Below are positions 41,395-49,794 of a DNA stretch of 49,794 nt, one piece after another (the stretch's first letter is position 1; every line of letters starts with the position of its first letter). A model generated the notes under the pieces. It was not told the origin of the DNA, searched no databases, and saw only the letters and a list, made by a program, of their open reading frames with translations. This stretch comes from Thoreauomyces humboldtii. Lineage: Eukaryota; Chytridiomycota; Chytridiomycetes; Spizellomycetales; Powellomycetaceae. The position numbers and the translations under genes are program-made. Location of the stretch: NCBI GenBank assembly GCA_027596035.1, contig JADGJA010000073.1:1-49794 (forward strand). Reading direction: 5' to 3'.

Positions 41395-42259
41395 TGCTCC
41401 GGAGAAGGGAGCCGAAAAGGAAGCGTTGAACGCGGGAAGAGAAGGAGAGTCGGGGAAGGGGGCGGTGGTTGTATGGATAACTTCTATCTAACAAAAGAGA
41501 TGAGTACAGGTGCTACCTCTAAGGAGATAAAAAGCCTCTTACTGTGACTGATAACTGATCCTCGTCAGAAAAGGTCCGTGGTGGAACTGAGGTGGGAGTA
41601 TGGCGATGGATGGATGTTGAGGGATCTATGAAAGCGCGCAACCCCCCAAAGAAGGAATGGAGAGAGGAGAGGGGTGTGGCGCAGGTCTCCACGTACTCTG
41701 TTTTCCTCCCCTCCAAAAGCGCTCTGCCTGACAGACGGTGACCCTCTATAATAGTAGAGAGTCGACAACTCGCGAGCGAGGCTTCCGTAGTGTCTTGCAG
41801 TCTCAAGTGGTGACTGATATTCTCAGCTCTGCACGAAGTATAGGGACTCTCCTCTCTATCACCTATTAAAGTTACATTGCAAACTAGCGCTGTCTAAGAA
41901 ACGAAGCGGAAATGTTAACCTGAGCCCATTTGTATGCTCGGTGCGTGCCTCGTAGTTACTCGCAATCTTCGTGTAGAGATCAACTTCATCTACGTCCGTG
42001 AAGGGCAGGTATGTCCTAAGTATAGAGCAAAAGATTGAACCTCCAGGTTCCAAGTGTCCGCTTCGCCTTTGGGCTTGGGGACTACCCGATGTCATCGGGG
42101 AGGTACAACGGGTGTCTTCACTCGTGTTTGCGTTAATGTTCTTTCATTCTGTTGCAAATGTGGTCGTGTCGGGAATGACATTCACACGGCGGTCGAAAAG
42201 GTGCTTGCCGCGTTTTTGTAGATCTGCTCAGGAAACCTTCATGACCAGAATCTTCGAAC
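41395..42259. promoter_or_regulatory. Divergent promoter region, nucleoporin and PDXDC1-like genes
   Basis: An 865-bp gap between two divergent start codons. Short minus frames at 41519-41806 and 41859-42095 do not begin with ATG, lack any motif and are probably leader or chance. Nothing else is visible. Confidence 0.45.
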
Positions 42260-45200
42260 ATGGCAGTAAACGAGACAGGCGTCCAGGCGGCTTGGAAGGT
42301 GCTTCCAAAGAATCCCCTCGTCTATCGGTCACAATGACTTACCCTCAAAGCAAATGCGCTGCAGGAATGCCTACTTCAGTGTCAACGATGGGTGCTTGAA
42401 AGCGCAGCGTCCGCACCTTATCCAACCACAGCAGCCGTTCTTGAGGGCCTTCGGAACGCGATTAGCGAAGCTGTGGCAACAGATCCAGGGGCCGAAGGGT
42501 TAGTGGTTTAACGGCACTTGTTAAGCGTCACATGCCTAGTCATGCTGATTGCCTATTGACAGAGCGAAGCAAGCAGCGGCCTGCTGTGCTCAGATTGCAT
42601 CCCTGCTGGCGAACGAACACCATGTTCCTTCTTCTCTGCGGGCAGATTTGGAAAAGCAAGTGTACGGAGAAGTGTAAGTCTTGGACTGTTGATTGTGATC
42701 GCAGGCTTCGGCTAAAGGACTTCACGGCATCTTACTTTAATGTTCTTCAGCACTGCGTGGCTGCAATCTCACATCAATGTCACTGCGGGCGACATACAAT
42801 TTCAGGACCGCGACTGCTCGCCTCTGCCTTTCCTTGCGAAAGGTATGAAACTATGAAAGCGCTTGGTCACCACACTTCCAATGATGCAAGTACATGGATT
42901 CTAACTTATGAACAACGCCAGCATTTTCCAGAGCGCTTCACGCACGAGACATGGCAAATACATCACAAGTCATTCCTGTTGTTTACTTCGCGGCCGATAA
43001 GGACCATGTGAAATGGAATGACTCAATCCAGAGCTCTTTGCAGGGCTTAGAATGCGCCACTCTGATCAAATCAGGTGGGAGTTGAAATTGAGATCCGAAA
43101 ATAATCCTCTTATCGCTCATACAACGCTTGTGCTACGCTTTCCTCAGTTCCGGTCGATAACCACCGCGAAAGCATAGATGTGGAGCGTCTAAGGCACTAC
43201 TTGAAGGCAGATGGCGCGGCTGGCCGAACACCACTGCTCCTAGTAGCCAGAGTAGCAACTCCAGTAATTGGTCAATCTGACCCTTTCACCGAGTTGCGAG
43301 CTCTTTGCGACGAGTTTGGAGTTTGGTTACATATTGAAGGGTATTGTGGGAAACCGTCACTCGAGGCTTCATTAGTTCGTTTTCTAACGCAACCTCAATC
43401 GCATTCAGAGCATCTTTCCGCCATCTGGAGACGTGGGATTCTCCTTTACCTCTGGTGGCAGAAAAGGCCCATTCCTTTTCTATGGATCTCGGCGGCTCCA
43501 TATGGGCTCCCTGGATATCTCCCATGGTAAAGTGAACGCCCCTGTACATGATTCCCCTGCTTCGTGTGTTCACTCTGAGATCAGATGATATTTGCTGGCC
43601 CCTTAGACCTTGCACAGCCCAAGGCTGTTGCACCCGAGACTGCCGAAGATGTTGTCAAAGGGACCATTCCTTTCGATCCTTTTATGACGGGAATTGTCCC
43701 CTTGACATTGGACGACACAGTCAACGGCGTAACCACTTTGAAATATGCAGCGTCGGACTCAATCAACACCATTACAGAGCAAAATCTTCAGACATCTGCG
43801 ATCGAGGCCGTCCACCACGTTACCGCCACGTTTCCGCTCTGGTTTGCGGCCAACGCATGGGACTGGGATACGACAACAAGAGCGTCGCGAGAAGGCGCTG
43901 CGCTGGTGTGTGAACCTTTTTTAGCGCGTCTCCGCATGGCATTTCCTATAAGTATCTTATACTGACACATACGAGTAGATGGAGAATGCACTCGTTACGC
44001 TTCGCACCGCGGCATCCCTCGAGCTCGTTTCCTCACCAGGTAGCCCGATGTTACTTGTTCGCTATGCACCTGTGGATACCTGGATTCCAGAAAATATTGT
44101 GTCTGCGCAATGGAGCTCGTCAGTCACTCAGCAGGTGGGCAGTCCGTCGGTCTTGCCACTTCACCAGCGACCTCAACCTCACCCTTTCTTCATTAGCTTT
44201 TTGTGCATACACCACCAACGCTCAGAAGCGCCTTAGGGCTCGACCTTGTGTCAGCGCTGGGCTCAGTGTTTATTAGATTCCGTCCGTTTCATAATGGTAT
44301 GCTTGAATCTCAATTTTAGCCTGGAAGCTTAGCTCATTGGAGGCCCATTGATTCTCAGGAATATCTGTGCGGAGTCAAACCGCCAGTGCCGACCTTACCT
44401 TTAAAGCGCTCAAGCAGGAAGCAGAGCGAATTACCTCGGCATTTGAAACGCGTACGGCTTTCCGAAAAGCTGTAGAGAAGCGCAAGGAGCTACATTTTGT
44501 GGACGTGAACCAGCTGGAAGGCCAGTCGAGCCTTCCGATTCTGCTGGGTGCGATCCGATACACGCCAGCCTACATCGACCCACACGCCGGGTCAATCTCT
44601 CTGGAAGTAGTCGGCGACCTGGACCGGCTAAACGGCGATCTTGCTGTTGCGCTGCAGAGTCTCGGGACTGAGACCAGGCTTTTCGGCGGTGGATCAGCTT
44701 TGAACGCTATTCCGCCAATTGCTCTTCATGGGCAATCACGTAGCTGTGTTACGATTGGGCTGGTATGCTTACTTTGGGATTGCTATAGCGTAGTGTCATG
44801 CACTTATTTCGCTATTCGGATAGGCCACAAAGCCCTTCACGATTGATGATTTGCCGAGCATTGTTGATATTGTTATGAAGGAGGCGGTAAAACTCGAGCG
44901 GAAGAGTGACTTCGTTGCGCGGATTGCCAACGTAATCAAGCAAGGGATCGAAGAGGCTGAGCGGCAGCTACGAACGGACGAGGAAGAAGAGGTGAGTTTC
45001 TTTCGCAGCTTCCTACGGCTTGGCGAACACCATGGGATCTTGTACTATTGCGTGAAGAGACGAACGTACGCTCATTCTGTTATCTTAGCAACCAAGCATT
45101 CTTCGTATGCTTCCTATCCTTGGCTCCGTGCTAAGTTGGTGGCGCCCCGAAGCTCCGCGAAACCGCCTTCCCGTTGCCCGAACATTCTCTATCGCAACTG

Positions 45201-45910
45201 GCTTCACCACCATTGCCTTGGAACATTCCGCGGACAGCGCAAAACCTCGACCTTCGATCAGTCTCTCTCGCTCATCTTTGCTTCCCGTAGCATCCCCCTT
45301 GGAAATATCCTCGGAGGACCAAGCACATGATGCGGATTACTTCGACATGCAGGCTGCGTTCGAAGACCACTCGAAAGCTTCGCCGTCTCACGCGCGCAGC
45401 AGTCGTAGCGATATCTCCAGAAGAGAACAAATCAATCCAGCAACAGCGCAGAATAGTTCGCAGGCATCAGCAACAGCTTCTCCTGCTCGGGAAGATCCCC
45501 CGACAGATGCTTCACCCGCGCAAAGTCCAGCTGCAAAGTCCTCCGCTACGGATTCTGCTGTGGAGATGAGTGCTCAATCTTCAATAACTCCCGTAACCAT
45601 CAGACCCGACGACCCGACGACCCGACAACCAAACCGACGACCCGACCACCCTCAACATATTGGAACCCCGCTTACCCTGGAATCTCTACCCACCCGTGTC
45701 GACAGCATTGGGGCTCCATCGAGTCCTCAGACTCCCCTGAAAGTACTACAGCCGCCCATCTCCGCACTACTGGAGAAGGCTGCAACCAGCGCGATATCTC
45801 AAGATCTCACCGAGGAAGATCTGGAGACGGGTGTTAGACGTATCCTTCAGGAATACGGTGAGGCATTGAGGCTGACACGGAATAGAGAAACGTCTTCGCC
45901 TGGCTATTAA
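42260..45910 (+). CDS. PDXDC1-like protein, PLP-decarboxylase fold
   Basis: It resembles human PDXDC1, a PLP-fold protein of unclear activity. Exon 1 (42260-42298, MAVNETGVQAAWK) joins ECLLQCQRWVLESAASAPYP. Then GAKQAAACCAQIASLLANEH, VIPVVYFAADKDHVKW, VERLRHYLKADGAAGRTPLL and FTELRALCDEFGVWLHIEG match family blocks (LPLLLVAN, LKELCEQYGIWLHVEG). SFSMDLGGSIWAPW sits where decarboxylases have the PLP-lysine (NPHKW) and PDXDC1 has a GPW motif; no Lys is seen there. Later blocks: FRKAVEKRKELHF, LLGAIRYTPAYID, GIEEAERQLRTDEEEE and LPILGSVLSWWRPEAPRNRL, the last two matching PDXDC1 closely. A disordered Ser/Pro/Asp tail ends TSSPGY at 45910. A short CCCGACGA repeat (45605-45650) encodes a DDPTTRQPNRRPDHP stretch. 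About ten introns. Confidence 0.83.
45605..45650 (+). repeat. CCCGACGA short tandem repeat
   Basis: Within the PDXDC1-like coding sequence the unit CCCGACGA and variants (CCCGACAA, CCGACGA) recur about five times, encoding an Asp/Pro/Arg-rich disordered stretch. Confidence 0.7.
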
Positions 45911-46289
45911 CGCAGCTGGCTGTTTGAAGAGGGTCGATTCAGCGAGCTGAACAATAAAGTTATACGGCTTCGCTTGCAAGAGCTTTATGGACAAGATCTC
46001 AAAAGCAGAGTTGGAGAGATCCGCGAGGTAGGAGTGGTTTGGGGGAAAGTGTACAGACTTCCGCCCGGGGTGAACATTACTAAGCAAGGATTCCTAGATC
46101 GTAGATCGTTGCCTCGCATGATAGGTCTTGCGAGCAGCTCACTAGGGTCCTCGCTACGCAACCAATGCCTCCGTATCGGAAGCTACATACGCATCGAATG
46201 TGTGAAGGACTGAAGCATGTAAAAGATCGTTATCAAATTCAAATGTATGTTTGGGAATACCCGTCCCTTTTCGTGGTTTTGTTTGGACT
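45911..46289. other. Convergent gap, reading frame continues after the PDXDC1-like stop
   Basis: This gap lies between the 3' ends of the PDXDC1-like gene and VPS1. The frame directly after the TAA at 45908-45910 stays open and reads SWLFEEGRFSELNNKV, then LRLQELYGQDLKSRV, until about 46030. That could be an extra exon or readthrough product, or chance. No other feature seen. Confidence 0.4.
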
Positions 46290-49086
46290 CTAGACAGCGG
46301 CAATGATCTCGTCCGCCTTTTGCAACGCCTCGATCATCTTCCTGCATTCCTGGCGGCGCTGCTTGGTAAAGTCGCTCTCTTGGAGTGCGTCGTCGAAGAC
46401 CTCCTTCTTGTACAGCTCGGCGAGAAGCTCGCGCTGGAGCTCCTCCTTGGTGTGCTGGACGAGCTTGAGCATGACAAACTTAGGGACCAGGTCCGAGACA
46501 GTGCGCTTGACAATGGAGAAGTACGACAAGAGAAGGAGCTCTAATCACGGTGGCAAAGGTATCACGTTAGTACCGAGTACGTCAGGAAGTAGAACGACAT
46601 ACATACTGATGACTTCCGTCTCCATGTACTCTCGCTCGGAGAGGTTGCCTGAGGCTTTCAGGACAGCTGGAGGGTTCTCGAGGATTCCGGGTCTCCTCTT
46701 CTTGGAGAAAAAGCTGCCGAAGAAGCCGTCCTGACTGTTAGCTTGGGAGATGATGTCGGCGTTAGGATCCCTGACGGGAAGCTGGTTAACGGCGGGGGAG
46801 TTGGTGGAAGATCGGGGACCCTTGGCGTCTCGATCCACAGGAGGCTGCGGTGGGGGAGCCTTAGAAGCTGTTACGCGGTCGTTGACAATAGCCATCGCCT
46901 TGTGGCCGGTGATAAAGTCGGGATGACCAGTGTTGACGTAACAGGCTTCTCCAGCAATCAGATCCTGGACAAGCTTGTTCGTGGGGTTCATGCATTTCTA
47001 GAGTTGTCCGCAAAATTTTTGTCAGGGCAGAAATATATGGCAGACTCCCATGGTAGTGATCACCTTGAAAAAGTTGATGACAACACCATAGAACTTCTCC
47101 CTCATGGCGGGGAAACGCTTGAAAATCTACTCGGGCTTTGCATGAGAAATCGCAGCGTTTGACGCGTATGAATCGCAAGAAGTCATTCTACCTGCTTCTG
47201 TAGCAACTTGTTCAAGATCCGAACAAGCTCATCGTAGATCATAGAAGCGCACTTCAAACTGGGCTCTTCGAGTCGGCGAATCTGCTGCTTCACCAGGACT
47301 TCCTGGAAACGAAATGTGGTTGAGTTGTCCGCACAGTGCAATTGATAAAAAGGATCGCACGTACGAACGCGGCCGTTCCGACGAACAGCGCTGGAGAAGA
47401 GCCAGAGGAGTTGTACAAAATCGTCCGGATATCCACATCCTTGATCTGATCGAAGGGATCCATGGTGCGAATGGCGGATCCGTAGATTTCGTGGAAGACA
47501 AAACTAATACGCGCACCACCACTGAGCTCGTCGCTGGTGATCTCGTTGGATGTACCATCAATAACCGTTCGATACTCATTAGTGAACTCGGTGATTACGT
47601 TGAGGATGATGTTGGACTAAAGATTTTCAGCGATCAGACATAGCCTACATTCGAGAGACATGATTCAGAAAATACCTGGCTAGTCTGGTCTTCCGTCAGA
47701 ACGTCACCGAGCTGGGTGAGCTCTTGTGCATACTTGACAAGCCCAGCCTGGATCTTCGCCTTAATCTCCGGGAGCGTGTTACGAATGTGGTGCATCAGGA
47801 TCTATGTCAAAGAACGTCAATGGAAGAGACCTGTCTGTAGGAAGGAGACATTGCGCACCATGTTAAGCTTTCTTGCAAGGAAGGGAGTTCCACAGTACTG
47901 AGCTTTGCTCTTGTAGGAGGAGTGGTTCTCGAAGAAGCTTCGCTCGCCTTCCAGCGCGACGGTGATCTTCTTCTTGTTCTCGATGTCACGCTGGCCTCGG
48001 TTGATCACCGGGACATAACCTGGATGCTACTGTCAATTTAAAGCAACAACTGGCACATGTAATATGAATGGCCTACCAAGACGCAACGGAATCACCCGTC
48101 CAGCCAAGATGTCCACGACATCCGTGCCCTGGTCCATCAGGTCGATCTTGGTAAGGACACCGATGGTCCGTACCCCCTCGGGATCAACCTCCCGAGCGAG
48201 CTTTAGACCATCAGAGTTGGCCAGATCCGTGTTTCCCGCAGTAACTGCAAGGATGATGGCGTTGTTCTTGGTGATGAACTTCATCAACATATCACGGATC
48301 TGCTTTTCGATATCCTTCGGCTGGTCTCCAACGGGGACCTTGGTCAGACCGGGCAAATCCACGAGAGTCAATGTGAGAACGTTCGGCGAGTAGATGCGCA
48401 GGTTGATGGGTTCTGGAGAGATTCCACCGTTTTTGCCGGTTTTCGTCTCAGTCTCCTTCACGATCTCCTCGCGAATCTCATCAAAGTTCGAGAACTTCTT
48501 TCCAGGAATGTGCAGGAACTCTCCCCATTCCTCGTCAGCTTCCGTTGAGGGACCGTTAGGTGGCGTCGCAGTTCCTGCCGTGACCGCAGGGGCACCGGCG
48601 TGGTTGAACTCGGTGGAGGCTACGCCTCCTACTTCTCCCTTTGAGTTGGGCCGATTGATTAGCTGCAAGACCAAAGGTCGACGGGTGACAATTCCGGTTC
48701 CTAAACGATGAGCGTCAGCGGGGAGCTCATGGGTGGACCGTGTCCGTACGAGGTCTCCCGGTACCTCTAGGAAGGAAGTCGCGGCCAACGATGTTCTCCA
48801 GAACAGAACTTTTTCCGCTACTTTGACTTCCAATGACAGTGATCTGAGAACAGTCGGTGTAAGTCAGATACCTCGGGGTTCGGTGGAATGAAACGATGCC
48901 GTCAGTGTGCCACGAAAAATACCTGCGGCAAGTCGATTGGGTTCGCAACGCCAACAGCAGTGAAGGCATCCTGCAGCTTGTTGACTGAGCAAGTAACAAT
49001 CAAATTCAGCTTTCCAAAAAGAGTAAACGAAAAAGGTTCGGCTAGAACATACTTGTTTTAATGAGGTTGGTGTCCATTGTAGCCAT
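46290..49086 (-). CDS. VPS1: Dynamin-related GTPase Vps1
   Basis: This large GTPase self-assembles around membranes and drives fission in endosomal, vacuolar and peroxisomal traffic. Exon 1 gives [11 protein letters not shown], and an intron leads to [20 protein letters not shown]. The G domain has G1 [14 protein letters not shown]2 in [17 protein letters not shown]3 [16 protein letters not shown] and G4 [16 protein letters not shown]. An insert of about 60 residues (Gly/Ala/Thr-rich, before [14 protein letters not shown]) matches the Vps1 type. The middle domain includes [15 protein letters not shown] and [21 protein letters not shown] Pro-rich insert ([11 protein letters not shown], about 46830) precedes SREYME and the GTPase effector domain [20 protein letters not shown] to [17 protein letters not shown] end at 46290. 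DLPQITVIG and lack of a PH domain favour Vps1 over Dnm1. About eight introns. Confidence 0.94.
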
Positions 49087-49794
49087 GGTGAGCAATAGAA
49101 CGCTAGCTCAGCTTGAAGAACACGGGGTCAATACAAAAGCAACCGAGAAGCAGCACAAAGAGATGGGCGAAGAGGAAGAATGCTTGGTACACGGAGCAAC
49201 AGTGAGAATGTGTATGCGAGCAAGATTGCCGGAAGCAGCCAAAGCGATCAGAATGCCAAGATGTCTCGGTGCGGCGCGGACAACGGGAGCAAGCCAAGTG
49301 GCGGACAGTTTGAGATGCTGTCCAAAAAGAACCCACCACGATGCACACCAGATCGTTGAACCCGCTCTGCACACGAGTCAAGGCCCGAAGGTTTCACTTA
49401 TGATATGAGAAACCCAATGTACCGTAACTAGACTTTGCCGGGACGATGTACAGTAGGAAGGTGGAAACAGGCGCACCCGTAAAGCGAAACCCCGTCATGA
49501 GACGGTTCGGGAAAGAACAGCAATGCCTTCCACCGGTTGATCTAACCTGAGTCGCCGTGGCAAGCAGATCGTCTATACCCCTCTCCTTTGTCGAAGAGTG
49601 CCCCTTCAAGCTGTACGCTGATTGGTACATGTTACAGTATACATACGTGTATATCCAGCATTTTTCGGAAGGGGCGTGGGAAGGTTACATTTGTGTCACC
49701 AAAGTAAGTGACGGCCAAAGTAAGGATAGGGTAGCGCTAACTACCCCGGAGGTATTCTGCCTCTGCCTCTACCCCGTCCTCTGCCTCTACCCCT
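49087..49794. other. Upstream region of VPS1 to window edge
   Basis: This contains the VPS1 promoter and an unassigned stretch. Minus frames at 49103-49408 and 49394-49630 are cysteine- or serine-rich chance frames with no family match. An 18-bp near-tandem unit (CTCTGCCTCTACCCC plus GTC) occurs at 49761-49778 and 49779-49794 and runs into the window edge. Confidence 0.45.
49761..49794 (+). repeat. 18-bp tandem repeat, cut by window end
   Basis: CTCTGCCTCTACCCC is present at 49761-49775 and again at 49779-49793, period 18. The array may continue outside the window. Confidence 0.7.

Noticed and set aside
41519..42095. Two minus-strand ORFs upstream of the nucleoporin
   Set aside because: Both begin at non-ATG codons and show no motif, so they are more likely leader or chance.
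45974..46213. Separate 79-codon plus-strand gene after PDXDC1-like
   Set aside because: No ATG at its start; reported instead as continuation of the PDXDC1-like frame.
49103..49630. Minus-strand ORFs near the right edge
   Set aside because: Cysteine-rich with no family match and no splice structure; overlap the VPS1 promoter.

Overview
The window is a piece of a fungal nuclear genome. Genes sit close together on both strands and are cut by many short introns, typically 50-90 nt, with GT..AG ends. Products such as NIPA, THOC7, Gid7/WDR26, Nup155/170, Vps1, a TMEM135-like and a PDXDC1-like protein are eukaryotic. Intron density, about 50% GC and the set of conserved genes fit Dikarya, most likely Basidiomycota, but no rRNA or mitochondrial marker is present to settle this. 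I found no tRNA, rRNA, transposon ORF or CRISPR array.

Layout. 0-2.3 kb: a NIPA-type Mg transporter and a small unknown gene, both minus. 2.5-6.3 kb: glutaredoxin (+), an FKBP25-like prolyl isomerase (-), glutathione S-transferase (-) and the Mam33/p32 matrix protein (+). 6.7-13.2 kb: THO subunit 7 (-) head-to-head with Arp2/3 subunit 3 (+); mitochondrial ferredoxin reductase Arh1 (-) head-to-head with an unknown proline-rich protein (+); then a DDIAS/RPA-C-like zinc OB-fold protein (-). 13.6-16.5 kb: a large intronless oligopeptidase B-like serine peptidase (+). 16.7-19.6 kb: proteasome beta4/Pre1 (-) and 26S ATPase Rpt4 (+), sharing one 399-bp promoter region. 19.6-22.4 kb: tRNA methyltransferase Trm13 and a small-molecule-type methyltransferase, both minus.

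22.4-30 kb is regulatory in character. It holds a two-finger C2H2 factor with a long 5' region (+), a Whi5/Nrm1-type G1/S repressor candidate (-), and a MARK/PAR-1-type kinase with a KA1 domain (+). 30-35.3 kb: a TMEM135-like membrane protein (-) and the Gid7/WDR26 E3 subunit (+). 35.5-41.4 kb: a fungal multispanning membrane protein (-) and nucleoporin Nup155/170 (-). 42.3-49.1 kb: a PDXDC1-like PLP-fold protein (+) converging on the dynamin-related GTPase Vps1 (-). The last 0.7 kb holds no gene I can support.

Most genes are ordinary housekeeping genes. Proteostasis is well represented (two proteasome subunits, Gid7, oligopeptidase B, FKBP), as is redox metabolism (glutaredoxin, GST, Arh1), but nothing in the sequence shows a functional cluster apart from the divergent proteasome pair. 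The points most worth a second look are the DDIAS-like protein, the PDXDC1-like protein that seems to lack the PLP lysine, the extended oligopeptidase B, the predicted self-binding site of the zinc-finger gene, and a compact tandem and inverted repeat near 36.9 kb. Gene spans run from start codon to stop codon and include introns.
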